Assembly: GCA_046156035.1 (NCBI GenBank)
Contig: JBJXEW010000003.1
Span: 1 to 64,000 of the forward strand
DNA from: JAEUIX01 sp046156035
GTDB lineage: Bacteria; Planctomycetota; Phycisphaerae; Phycisphaerales; UBA1924
Direction: 5' to 3'
Length of the DNA stretch: 64,000 nt
Position numbers and translations under genes: made by a program. Below are positions 16,124 to 24,693 of this stretch, piece by piece (the first letter of the stretch is position 1; the number at the start of each line of letters is the position of its first letter). The notes beneath the pieces are model-generated. The model was not told the DNA's origin, searched no databases, and was given only the letters and a program-made list of their open reading frames with translations.

Positions 16124-17179
16124 ATGATCCGAGCATCGATGCGGGCGTTTCTGCACGGATTGGTCGACTACGCCGGGCTCTTTCCGCCGGCGAAACTAGA
16201 CATGGCCAAGGCCGTGGAGATGTTCAGCAAGCACCGCGCTTCGCCCTACGCCTTCGGCCTCGCGCGCTTTGTCTGCCCGGCCACCCGCCTGAACGAGTTC
16301 GCCGCGGCAGCGTTGCCGTACCTGCCCACACTTGAGGCGGGCACACCCGTTACTCCCGGCACCAAGAGCAAGCCGCAACTTGGGCGCGGCAGCGCCACAT
16401 CCGTCGTCGTCAAGCCGCTTCGGCTCTCCAGCAAAGCGGAGGCACACACACCGCCCGCCGAGTCAAACGGACAGCCCCCGACACAGCAGCCGTGGGCGCT
16501 CTCCGTCCTGATCGATGCCTCGCTCGCCGAGAGCCTGCAATCCATCGAAGAGTTCAACCAGAGCCACTACAGAAACCACCACTACTCGGCCCTCGTGGAC
16601 ACGGTGGAGATCAAGGTGGTTACACCCGACGCGATCGACTATGCGCTCGACCACCTGCCCGAAGACCTCTTCCCCTTCTTTGAGATTCCGCCCGCGACCG
16701 ACATGCGCCCCTTCGCTGCGGAACTCGCGGGCACCGGTGCCGGGGCCAAGATGCGAACCGGCGGTATCAGCGGCGACCTCATTCCCAGCATCGAGCAGGT
16801 CGCGGATTTCCTCATGCCCATGGCCGCGGCTAGGGTGCCCGTCAAGTGCACCGCCGGCCTGCACCACCCGCTGCGGTCGCTCCAACCGCTCACCTACGAG
16901 GCCGACTGTGCCGCGGCAACCATGCACGGCTTCATCAACGTCTTCTTGGCCGCGTGCGTGCTGCACGAACTGGATGTGGACCGGGCGACGGCCCTGCACC
17001 TGCTGGGCGAGACGGACGCGAAGAGTTTTGTGTTCGACGACGAGGGCGTGACCTGGCGCGGCCTGCGCATCTCCACCGAGCGCATCGCCGAGGCCCGCGA
17101 GGGCTTTGCCCACTGCTTCGGCTCGTGCAGTTTCGACGATCCGATCACCGACCTGAAGAAACTCGGGTTGCTGTCGTAG
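16124..17179 (+). CDS. Conserved protein of unknown function
   Basis: 351 residues from the ATG at 16124, which is preceded by TACGCT at 6 nt; MRAFLHG at 16139 is an alternative start. The N-terminus (FLHGLVDYAGLFPPAKLDM, then LARFVCPATRL) matches a widespread uncharacterised bacterial family as I recall it. The rest alternates strands and helices (VEIKVVTPDAID, LFPFFEIP, PVKCTAGLHHPLR) in the style of a TIM barrel, and a late FGSCSF segment could be near an active site. An inserted low-complexity loop is seen at about residues 80-125. No signal peptide. Function not known. Confidence 0.6.
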   Translation: MIRASMRAFLHGLVDYAGLFPPAKLDMAKAVEMFSKHRASPYAFGLARFVCPATRLNEFAAAALPYLPTLEAGTPVTPGTKSKPQLGRGSATSVVVKPLRLSSKAEAHTPPAESNGQPPTQQPWALSVLIDASLAESLQSIEEFNQSHYRNHHYSALVDTVEIKVVTPDAIDYALDHLPEDLFPFFEIPPATDMRPFAAELAGTGAGAKMRTGGISGDLIPSIEQVADFLMPMAAARVPVKCTAGLHHPLRSLQPLTYEADCAAATMHGFINVFLAACVLHELDVDRATALHLLGETDAKSFVFDDEGVTWRGLRISTERIAEAREGFAHCFGSCSFDDPITDLKKLGLLS

Positions 17180-17207
17180 CGCCGGGCCAACCGCCCGCCC
17201 CGCCTCT

Positions 17208-19154
17208 TCAGCTCTTCTTCTCGTTCACCTTGTAGTCGGCATCAATCACGTCGCCGGTGGCACCGCCATCACCACCGGGTGCCGCGGCGGCCGCGCCATC
17301 TCCGGCCGGCGGTGTCTGGGCCTTGGTGGCCTCGTACACGGCCTTGCCCAGTTCCATGCTCACATCCTGCACGCCCTTCATGGCCCGCTCGATGGCCTCC
17401 TTGTCGTCGCCCTTGATGGCGGTTTCAAGGGCCGAGAGCGCGGACTCGATCTGGCCTCGCACCTCGGGCGAGACCTTGCCGCCGTGCTCTTCGAGGGCCT
17501 TGCGCGTGGAGATCACCACCGCGTCGGCCCGGTTCTTCAGGTCGATCACCTCGCGGCGTTTCTTGTCTTCCTCGGCGTGGGCCTCCGCGTCGCGCTTCAT
17601 GCGCTCGATCTCCTCCTTGGGCAGGCCGCCCGAGTTGGTGATCTTGATGTCGGCCTTCTTGCCCGAGCCCTTGTCGGTCGCGGTCACGGTGAGGATGCCG
17701 TTGGCGTCGATGTTGAACTCGACCTCGATCTGCGGCACGCCGCGCGGCGCTGGCGGGATGCCGGAGAGGTCGAAGTTGCCCAGCGTGCGGTTGTCTCTGG
17801 CAAACTCGCGCTCTCCCTGCAGCACATGGATGGTGACGGAGTTCTGGTTGTCCGCCGCGGTCGAGAAGGTCTCGGTCTTCTTGGTGGGAATGGTCGTGTT
17901 GCGCTCGATGAGTTTGGTCATCACGCCGCCGAGCGTCTCCACGCCCAGCGACAGCGGGGTCACGTCCAGCAGCAGGATGTTCTTCACGTCGCCCGCGAGC
18001 ACACCCCCCTGGATCGCCGCGCCGATGGCCACGACCTCGTCGGGGTTGACCGACTTGTTGGGCTCCTTGCCGAAAATCTCCTTGGCAATCTGCTGGGCCC
18101 TGGGCATGCGCGTGCTGCCCCCCACGAGCACGATCTCGTCGATCTTGCTGGTGTCGAGTTTCGCGTCCTTGAGGGCCGACAGGCACGGCTGCTTCAGGCG
18201 TTCGAACAGGTCGTTGCACAAACTCTCGAACTTGGCCCGAGTGAGCGACACCTGCAGGTGCTTGGGGCCGCTGGCATCCGCCGTGATGAACGGCAGGTTC
18301 ACGGTCGTCTCGTTCATCGTGGAGAGTTCAACCTTGGCCTTCTCCGCCGCCTCCTTCAGCCGCTGCAGCGCCATCGCGTCCTTGCGGACATCGATCCCCT
18401 CCTTCTTGCGGAACTCCTCGGCGAGGAAGTCCATCACCCGCTGGTCCCAATCATCGCCGCCCAGGTGCGTGTCGCCGTTGGTGCTCAGCACCTCGAACAC
18501 ACCGTCGCCGATATCCAGGATCGACACGTCGAACGTGCCGCCGCCAAGGTCGAACACCGCGATCTTCTGGTTGGTCTTCTTGTCCAGCCCATACGCCAAC
18601 GCCGCGGCGGTCGGCTCGTTGATGATCCGCTCCACCTTCAGACCGGCGATCTCGCCCGCGTCCTTGGTGGCCTGACGCTGCGCGTCGTTGAAGTAGGCGG
18701 GCACGGTGATCACTGCGCGATCCACCTTCTCGCCAAGATAGTCCTCGGCCGTCTTCTTGAGGTCCTGCAGAATGAACGCGCTGACCTGCTGGGGCGTGAA
18801 CTCGCCCTGGTTCACACGCACCTTCACGAACTCGTCAGCACCACCGGTAATGCCGTAGGGCACCTTGCCCTCTTCGTTGCCGGCCTTGCCGTAGCCACCC
18901 TCGCCCGAAGAAGAAACCTCCACACGCCTGCGGCCCATGAACCGCTTGACCGAGTAGACCGTGTTCTTCGGATTGGTCACCTGCTGGTGCTTGGCGGGCT
19001 GGCCCACCAGCCGCTCACCCTTGTCAGTAAAGCCGACCACCGACGATGTGGTGCGTGCGCCCGACGAGTTGATGAGCACCTTGGGCTGACCGCCCTCCAT
19101 GATCGCCACACAGGAGTTGGTCGTGCCGAGGTCAATGCCGATGATCTTGGACAT
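17208..19154 (-). CDS. dnaK: Molecular chaperone DnaK (Hsp70)
   Basis: 648 residues, full length. The ATPase domain opens with IGIDLGTTNSCVA and includes AVITVPAYFND, IINEPTAAALAYG and FDLGGGTFDVS. The linker and substrate domain follow (LLLDVTPLSLGVETLGG), then a helical lid. The C-terminus is GDVIDADYKVNEKKS, shorter than the usual EEVD-like ending. An insertion after the GRR segment (near residue 75-100) is slightly longer than in E. coli. AAAGG lies 9 nt before the ATG. No grpE or dnaJ is next to it, and no CIRCE operator is seen upstream. It is divergent from the kinase-TPR gene with a 195-nt gap. Confidence 0.95.
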   Translation of the reverse strand: MSKIIGIDLGTTNSCVAIMEGGQPKVLINSSGARTTSSVVGFTDKGERLVGQPAKHQQVTNPKNTVYSVKRFMGRRRVEVSSSGEGGYGKAGNEEGKVPYGITGGADEFVKVRVNQGEFTPQQVSAFILQDLKKTAEDYLGEKVDRAVITVPAYFNDAQRQATKDAGEIAGLKVERIINEPTAAALAYGLDKKTNQKIAVFDLGGGTFDVSILDIGDGVFEVLSTNGDTHLGGDDWDQRVMDFLAEEFRKKEGIDVRKDAMALQRLKEAAEKAKVELSTMNETTVNLPFITADASGPKHLQVSLTRAKFESLCNDLFERLKQPCLSALKDAKLDTSKIDEIVLVGGSTRMPRAQQIAKEIFGKEPNKSVNPDEVVAIGAAIQGGVLAGDVKNILLLDVTPLSLGVETLGGVMTKLIERNTTIPTKKTETFSTAADNQNSVTIHVLQGEREFARDNRTLGNFDLSGIPPAPRGVPQIEVEFNIDANGILTVTATDKGSGKKADIKITNSGGLPKEEIERMKRDAEAHAEEDKKRREVIDLKNRADAVVISTRKALEEHGGKVSPEVRGQIESALSALETAIKGDDKEAIERAMKGVQDVSMELGKAVYEATKAQTPPAGDGAAAAAPGGDGGATGDVIDADYKVNEKKS

Positions 19155-19172
19155 GGTTGATACCTTTCACCC

Positions 19173-19178
19173 ACCCTA
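19173..19178 (-). promoter_or_regulatory. Candidate -10 box TAGGGT for dnaK
   Basis: On the minus strand, TGATAGGGT lies 18 nt before the dnaK ATG with the AAAGG ribosome-binding site in between. A GT-rich tract lies upstream. No heat-shock operator is recognised. Confidence 0.3.
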
Positions 19179-19309
19179 TCACAAACCACACACGCACACG
19201 TGCGTGCCAGGACTATGGCAACACGGGTGCCAGCCATTGTTCCCCATCCACGGGCCGCCGGGCCGCGGCCGCTGCGGGCAAACTTCCGCCCTTCGCGTGT
19301 CAGGCTGGT

Positions 19310-19315
19310 TACGCT
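19310..19315 (+). promoter_or_regulatory. Candidate -10 box TACGCT for the kinase gene
   Basis: TACGCT lies 34 nt before the ATG at 19350. It supports the short start, because the longer reading frame from 19200 begins upstream of this box. Confidence 0.3.
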
Positions 19316-19349
19316 CCCCTTTCCACCTGTCGAAGTGGCAGGCCGCACC

Positions 19350-22169
19350 ATGAGCGAACGCCCTGCAAGCCAACCCGAGCGACCTGCGAAGAACCCCGCA
19401 GGAAAGACTGGCCCTGCTGGTGCCACCCCGCCCAGCCCCCCCACGCCCCTCACTCCCGCCACAGCCGAAACCTTGGCCGAGCCGTCCGCGCGGCCGTCGG
19501 TCCCGCTCGCCTCCGGGCACGCGGCACCGGCGCCGGCCGCGGCCATGCTCCAGCGTATCGGTCCGTACACGCTGCGACGCGTCCTCGGTGAGGGCGGCTT
19601 CGGCATCGTCTACCTCGCCGAGCAGACCAGCCCCAAGCGCCTCGTTGCCCTCAAGGTGCTCCGCTCCGGCGTCGCCGGGTCCAGCGTGCTCAGCCGCTTC
19701 GCCCACGAGGCCGAGACGCTGGGCCTCCTCCGCCACCCAGGCATCGCGCAGGTGTACGAAGCCGGCTTCTACGACCCGGCCAGCGGTGATTCCCTCTCGC
19801 GCGAGGCCGTCGCCCGGGGCGAGCGGCACGGGCTGCCCTTCTTCGCCATGGAGTTTGTGGAGGGCCGCACGCTCACAGACTTTGCCGCGGCTCACAACCT
19901 CGGCCGGCCCGAACGCCTGCGCCTGCTCATGCAGGTGTGCGAGGCCGTGCAGCACGCGCACGCCAAGGGCGTGATCCACCGAGACCTGAAGCCCGCGAAC
20001 ATCCTCGTGGACCAGTCCGGCCGCGCCAAGGTGCTGGACTTTGGTGTCGCCCGCGTCACCACGCCCGATGTGGCCGCGCGAACGATGCAGACGGATGTCG
20101 GCCAGATGGTCGGCACGCTCGGCTACATGAGCCCCGAGCAGATCGCGGCCGACCCCGCCGAGATCGACACGCGGGCCGATGTGTACGCCCTGGGCGCGAC
20201 CCTCTACGAACTGCTCACCGGCTCGCCCCCGCACAAGGTGCAGGGCAAACTGCTGCACGAGGCGACACGCATCATCTGCGATGTGCCGCCGGCGCGCCTC
20301 TCCTCCATCGACCGCTCCCTGCGCGGCGACGTCGAGACCATCGTCGCCAAGTCGCTGGAAAAGGACAAAGCCCGTCGCTACCAGACCGCGACCGACCTCG
20401 CCGCGGACCTCGGGCGGTTCCTGAGCGACGAACCGATCTCGGCACGCCCGCCGAGCACCGTCTACCAGACCATCAAGTTCGCCAAGCGCAACAAGCCGCT
20501 GGTGGGCGGCATCGTCGCCTCGGTACTCCTCCTGATCGGCGGCGTATTCGCTTCGTCATATTGGGCCGTGCGTGCATCCCTGGCGCAGCAAGACGCGACC
20601 GCGAAGCGCGAGGAAGCCGAACTGGCCAAGAAGGATGCCGAGTTGCAGCGCGACTCGGCCCGGCGCGAGGCCCAGAAGGCCGTGGCCGTCACACAGTTCC
20701 TGCAAAACACCCTCACCTCCGTCGATCCGGGGCAGAAGGGGCGCGATGTGCGCCTGGCGGATGTCCTCGACGACGCGGCCAAAGAAATCGACACCGGCTT
20801 TGCCGACAAGCCGGAGGTGGCCGCCGCGCTACGCATGTCGCTCGCACGGGCGTACCACGGGCTGGGCCTTGGCAAGGAAGCCCTCGTGCAGATCGAGCCC
20901 GCCGTGGAGGCGTTCAAGGGCACGCAGGGGGCGGAGGGGCCCGACACGCAAGCCGCGAAACTGGACCTGGGCCGCGTCTATCGTTCGCTCTCTCGCTTCG
21001 ATGATGCCCGCGCGGTGCTGCAACCGCTGCTGGAACTCCGCGAGCGCACACTCGGCCCCAACGCCGCGGCGACGCTCGCGGCGCTGGATGCGGTGATCTG
21101 GACCTACACCGAGGAGGGGAAACTCGATCAGGCCGAGCCGCTGCTGCGCGAGCACGTGAGGCGGTGCGAAGCCGGCCTCGGCGCTGCCGCGCCCGAGACG
21201 CTCAACGCCAAGCGCCACCTCGGCGAGATGCTGATTGAAGCCGGCCGGGCCGATGAAGCGGAACCGCTGCTGCTTGGTGTGTACGAGCAGGAGGTCGCCG
21301 CCGGCGCCGACGGCACACACCTGAGTTTCGTGCGCGAGGCCCTGGCCCAGGTCTACCGTGCCAAGGGGCAGTTCGCCAAAGCCATCGAGTTCTCCCGCCC
21401 CAACGTCGCCCAACTGGCGGAGCGCTACGGCCCGGACCACCCCACCACGCTCCAGCGCAACACCACCTTCGCCCGCACGCTCATCCAAGGGGGCGAGACG
21501 GCCGAGGCTCTCGCGTTGCTCGAAAGCACGCTGGCCACCCAGCGCACGAAACTCGGTAGCGACCACTTCGACACGCTCACCACCGCCGGCTTTCTCAGCG
21601 ATGCGTATCTGAACAGCGGCCGGTTGGAGGAGGCCGCCACCCTCCGCCGCCAGGTGGCCGAGGGCCGTGCCCGCACGCTCGGCCCGGACCACGCCCAAAC
21701 GCTCATCGGCTTCTCCAACCTCGCGTTCGTCCTCACCGACCTCAAGCAGTTCGACGAGGCCGAGGCCGTTCTCCTCGACCTGCTCGCTCGCCGCGAACGC
21801 CTCTACGGCCCCGAGCACAACGAGGTGGGCGTCACCGTCTCCCTGCTCGGCGGCAACGCCTTGGCCGCCAGCGACGGGGCCAAGGCCGAACCGCTCCTGC
21901 GGCGTTCGCTCGCCATCCGCATCAAGAACAACGCCCCCACCGGCCTGCGCGGCTACGTGATGACCTCGCTCGCCGCCGCGCTGCTGCTCCAGGGCAAGGC
22001 CGCCGACGCCGAGCCGCTGGTGAGGGAAGGCGCCACGCTGGTGGAGGCCGATGCCCGTACGCCCACCCGCAACAAGCGCGAGGCATTCGATCGGGCGGCC
22101 AAGGTGTACGACGCCCTGGGCCGCACCGACGAAGCCGCGGCGTGGCGGGCCAAGGCCTCCGCTCTGTGA
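19350..22169 (+). CDS. Membrane Ser/Thr protein kinase with C-terminal TPR domain
   Basis: 939 residues. A Pro/Ala-rich N-terminus (1-65) precedes a complete eukaryotic-like kinase domain: GEGGFG (80-85), catalytic Lys102, HRDLKPAN (210-217), DFG (230-232) and SPEQ (261-264). All catalytic residues are present. One transmembrane helix (about 384-404) follows, then a coiled region and roughly ten TPR-like units with the FAKAIEF/DEAEPLL pattern to residue 930, of the TPR_10/12 kind. This layout is typical of planctomycete and myxobacterial signalling kinases, with TPRs probably outside the cytoplasm or scaffolding partners. It is divergent from dnaK; the next gene (OPT transporter) starts 47 nt downstream. 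Confidence 0.9.
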   Translation: MSERPASQPERPAKNPAGKTGPAGATPPSPPTPLTPATAETLAEPSARPSVPLASGHAAPAPAAAMLQRIGPYTLRRVLGEGGFGIVYLAEQTSPKRLVALKVLRSGVAGSSVLSRFAHEAETLGLLRHPGIAQVYEAGFYDPASGDSLSREAVARGERHGLPFFAMEFVEGRTLTDFAAAHNLGRPERLRLLMQVCEAVQHAHAKGVIHRDLKPANILVDQSGRAKVLDFGVARVTTPDVAARTMQTDVGQMVGTLGYMSPEQIAADPAEIDTRADVYALGATLYELLTGSPPHKVQGKLLHEATRIICDVPPARLSSIDRSLRGDVETIVAKSLEKDKARRYQTATDLAADLGRFLSDEPISARPPSTVYQTIKFAKRNKPLVGGIVASVLLLIGGVFASSYWAVRASLAQQDATAKREEAELAKKDAELQRDSARREAQKAVAVTQFLQNTLTSVDPGQKGRDVRLADVLDDAAKEIDTGFADKPEVAAALRMSLARAYHGLGLGKEALVQIEPAVEAFKGTQGAEGPDTQAAKLDLGRVYRSLSRFDDARAVLQPLLELRERTLGPNAAATLAALDAVIWTYTEEGKLDQAEPLLREHVRRCEAGLGAAAPETLNAKRHLGEMLIEAGRADEAEPLLLGVYEQEVAAGADGTHLSFVREALAQVYRAKGQFAKAIEFSRPNVAQLAERYGPDHPTTLQRNTTFARTLIQGGETAEALALLESTLATQRTKLGSDHFDTLTTAGFLSDAYLNSGRLEEAATLRRQVAEGRARTLGPDHAQTLIGFSNLAFVLTDLKQFDEAEAVLLDLLARRERLYGPEHNEVGVTVSLLGGNALAASDGAKAEPLLRRSLAIRIKNNAPTGLRGYVMTSLAAALLLQGKAADAEPLVREGATLVEADARTPTRNKREAFDRAAKVYDALGRTDEAAAWRAKASAL

Positions 22170-22200
22170 GACCGCGTGAGCAGGGCTGGCCTCCGCTTGG

Positions 22201-22206
22201 TACCCT
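22201..22206 (+). promoter_or_regulatory. Candidate -10 box TACCCT for the OPT transporter gene
   Basis: TACCCT lies 10 nt before the ATG at 22217, slightly longer than the common 6-nt spacing. No ribosome-binding site is visible in the gap. Confidence 0.3.
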
Positions 22207-22216
22207 CTCCCCCAGC

Positions 22217-24196
22217 ATGGCCATCCAACAACTCACCGACGAGCAGATTCAGACCTGGACACGCGAAGAGAAAGACCGTTGGTGGCTCGCCAACGTCTTC
22301 CGCGGCGACATGCCCCAACTCACGCTGCGAGCCGCGGCGACGGGGTTCCTCATCGGCGCCATCATGTCGGCCACGAACCTCTACGTGGGCGCCAAGACGG
22401 GCATCTCGCTGGGCGTGGGCCTGGCCAGTGTCATCGTGGCCTTCGGCGCGTTCAAGGTGCTCTCGGCCATGCGCATGGCCAAAGACTTCACCATCCTCGA
22501 AAACAACGCGATGCAGAGCATCGCCACCAGCGCGGGCTACATGACCGTGCCCATGGTCTCCAGCATCGTCGCCTACATGTGGGTGAAGAACGAGGTCATC
22601 CCCTGGCACCAGATCATGCTCTGGAACGTCGTCCTCTCGATCATGGGCGTGCTCGTGGCCTTCCCCATGAAGCGGCGCTTCATCAACGATGAGCAGCAGC
22701 CCTTCCCCGAAGGGCGTGCCTGCGGCGTGGTGCTCGACACGCTCTACTCCGGATCGGGCGGCTCGGGCATGCTCCAGGCCAAGGCCCTGGCCGTGGCGGG
22801 CCTGCTCACGGCGTTCATCCAGGTGTGCGCGGGCGAGGCCTACATGAAACTGTTCTGGGTCGCCGGACTGGGGCGGCAGAGTTACACGTTCCTCAACGAG
22901 AAACTCTCCGACCTCTACTTCCGCTTCTGGCCCGGCACCACCGGCCCCACGATGAACGGCATCAAAGTCCAGGACCTCGCCCTCTGGCCCACGCTCGACC
23001 TGGCCATGATCGGCACCGGCGGCCTTATGGGCATCAAAACCAGCACCAGCCTGCTCGTGGGCGCCGTCGTCAACTTCGTGGTCCTCGCCCCGTGGATGAT
23101 CCAGCGCGGCGATATTGTCGGCAAGGTGAACGCCGCGGGCGTCGCCACCTACGGCCGCGCAGAGATCGTGAACCAGTGGTCGATCTGGTGGGGCGTGGGC
23201 ATCATGGTGGTGGGCTCGCTCGTGGCCCTCTTCGCCAAGCCCAAGTTGCTGATCGGCGCGTTCACGGGCATGTTCTCCAAGCGGCCCGAGGGCGGCGATG
23301 TGCTGGGGCACATCGAACTGCCGCTGAAGTGGTCGTTCATCGGCCTGCCCATCTGCGCCGTGCTCACGGCGTGGATGGCCAACGCGTGGTTCGGCGTGCC
23401 CTGGCTCTTGGCCCTGCTCTCGCTCCCCCTCACGTTCGCGCTCTCGCTGATCTGCACCAACGCCATGGCGCTCACCAGTTGGACGCCCACTGGAGCCCTC
23501 AGCAAGATCACGCAGTTCACCTTCGGCGCCATCGAGCACACCAACCCCGCCACCAACCTCATGACCGCGGGCATCACCTCCGAGGTGGCCAGCAACTCTG
23601 CCAACCTGCTCAGTGATATCAAGCCCGGCTACATGCTGGGTGCCAAGCCGCGCCAGCAGGCCGTAGGGCACGTCATCGGCATCATCGCCGGTGCCGCGGC
23701 CAGCACGCCGCTGTTCTTTGCGCTCTTCATGCAGACCAAGCCCGAGGACGCGGGCAAGCCACTCACCGAGACGATGGTGAGCGAGCAGTTCACCTTCCCC
23801 GGCGCGCTGCAGTGGAAGGGCGTGGCCGACATCATCGCCAAGGGTTTTTCGGGCCTGACGCCCTCCATCCAGTTGTCGCTGGGCATCGCCACGGTCGTGG
23901 CGGTGGCGTTCGAGTTGCTCCGGATCAGAACCAAGGGCAAGTTCCCGCTCTCGCCCGTGGGCATCGGCCTGGGTGTGGTGCTGCCGCCGGCTGCCACGTT
24001 CGCCATGTTCGCCGGTTCGCTCCTCTTCCTGGGCCTGAACCGGCTCTACAGCAAGAAGCCGGGCACGGCCGGCCACACGCTGTGGGTGCAGAGCCACGAG
24101 CCGATCTGTGCGGGCATCATCGCGGGCGCTGCGCTCATCGGCATCGGCGACAAACTCATCGAGGTGTTTGTGCTGCCGTTGGTGGGGATCAAGTGA
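22217..24196 (+). CDS. OPT family oligopeptide/metal-chelate transporter
   Basis: 659 residues of an integral membrane protein with about 14-16 hydrophobic segments. It begins MAIQQLTDEQIQTW and shows the OPT pattern in LRAAATGFLIGAIMSATNLYVGAKTGI and in TNAMALTSWTPTGALSKITQF (core: NPATNLMTAGITSEVASNSANLLSD). OPT proteins take up oligopeptides or metal-siderophore complexes by proton symport; the substrate cannot be told from sequence. The start at 22217 is preferred to 22142, which overlaps the kinase gene. The downstream gap holds octamer repeats and then tRNA-Ser. Confidence 0.88.
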   Translation: MAIQQLTDEQIQTWTREEKDRWWLANVFRGDMPQLTLRAAATGFLIGAIMSATNLYVGAKTGISLGVGLASVIVAFGAFKVLSAMRMAKDFTILENNAMQSIATSAGYMTVPMVSSIVAYMWVKNEVIPWHQIMLWNVVLSIMGVLVAFPMKRRFINDEQQPFPEGRACGVVLDTLYSGSGGSGMLQAKALAVAGLLTAFIQVCAGEAYMKLFWVAGLGRQSYTFLNEKLSDLYFRFWPGTTGPTMNGIKVQDLALWPTLDLAMIGTGGLMGIKTSTSLLVGAVVNFVVLAPWMIQRGDIVGKVNAAGVATYGRAEIVNQWSIWWGVGIMVVGSLVALFAKPKLLIGAFTGMFSKRPEGGDVLGHIELPLKWSFIGLPICAVLTAWMANAWFGVPWLLALLSLPLTFALSLICTNAMALTSWTPTGALSKITQFTFGAIEHTNPATNLMTAGITSEVASNSANLLSDIKPGYMLGAKPRQQAVGHVIGIIAGAAASTPLFFALFMQTKPEDAGKPLTETMVSEQFTFPGALQWKGVADIIAKGFSGLTPSIQLSLGIATVVAVAFELLRIRTKGKFPLSPVGIGLGVVLPPAATFAMFAGSLLFLGLNRLYSKKPGTAGHTLWVQSHEPICAGIIAGAALIGIGDKLIEVFVLPLVGIK

Positions 24197-24213
24197 GGTG
24201 AAGGCGTGAAGGC

Positions 24214-24241
24214 ACAAAGGCACGAAGGCACGAAGGCACGA
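24214..24241 (+). repeat. Tandem octamer repeat AAGGCACG/A
   Basis: After the OPT stop codon an 8-nt unit (AAGGCACG, with an AAGGCACA variant) is repeated about four times. The region 24197-24359 otherwise holds only the tRNA promoter area. The unit differs from the heptamer family. Confidence 0.6.
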
Positions 24242-24312
24242 AGTGACAAAGCAGGACGGGGCCTGCGGCCCGGAGGACTCGGGACTCACAACCCGCTCGG
24301 TCCTCGCGAAAG

Positions 24313-24341
24313 TTGACCCTGCCTTCTGCCGAACCAAAGAT
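24313..24341 (+). promoter_or_regulatory. Candidate promoter of tRNA-Ser
   Basis: TTGACC (24313-24318) is a near-consensus -35 box, and AAAGAT (24336-24341) lies at 17-nt spacing as a weak -10 box. The tRNA begins 18 nt after the -10 box. Confidence 0.4.
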
Positions 24342-24359
24342 CACCGTTCCCATCCATCC

Positions 24360-24446
24360 GGAGAGGTGCCAGAGCGGTTGAATGGGCTAGTCTCGAAAAC
24401 TAGTATGGCGCTTGCGTCATCGGGAGTTCGAATCTCCCCCTCTCCG
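24360..24446 (+). tRNA. tRNA-Ser (anticodon CGA)
   Basis: An 87-nt class II tRNA. The acceptor stem GGAGAGG (24360-24366) pairs with CCTCTCC (24439-24445), with G as discriminator. The anticodon stem CTAGT/ACTAG encloses the loop CTCGAAA, anticodon CGA, reading UCG codons. A long variable arm (about TATGGCGCTTGCGTCAT) and the T-arm GGGAGTTCGAATCTCCC are present. The CCA end is not encoded. Confidence 0.95.
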
Positions 24447-24450
24447 CTTC

Positions 24451-24486
24451 AGCGGGAGACTCTCCACGCGAGCGTCTCCCGCTTTT
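24451..24486 (+). terminator. Rho-independent terminator after tRNA-Ser
   Basis: AGCGGGAGAC (24451-24460) pairs perfectly with GTCTCCCGCT (24474-24483), and the stem runs into TTTTT. It begins 4 nt after the tRNA. It is the clearest intrinsic terminator in the window. Confidence 0.88.
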
Positions 24487-24693
24487 TGTTTCGGCGGCTG
24501 TTCGCTCACCACGGCCCGGTTCCGTCGGAGTGTCCCCTTGCCGACGTTGGCCCCCCAATGCATACCGCCAACCCCGCCCGCTCCTGAGCGACCGGCCTCG
24601 GGGTTGTCGCTGCCTCAGTTCACCGCACCCGCGGCAGCGAGGGCTGCCGGCACTCCGCCCGTGGCACCGGCCCATGTGCGGGCGGGGCACCGC

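Noticed and set aside
17484..19160. 558-residue plus-strand frame opposite dnaK
   Set aside because: It is a shadow of dnaK, with composition of complemented Hsp70 codons and no motif.
19155..19349. CIRCE operator or sigma-32 promoter before dnaK
   Set aside because: No TTAGCACTC-N9-GAGTGCTAA or close variant is present; only a weak TAGGGT box was found.
21953..24337. 794-residue minus-strand frame opposite the OPT transporter
   Set aside because: It is His/Arg/Gly-rich without hydrophobic or catalytic motifs, and the plus strand encodes an unmistakable transporter.
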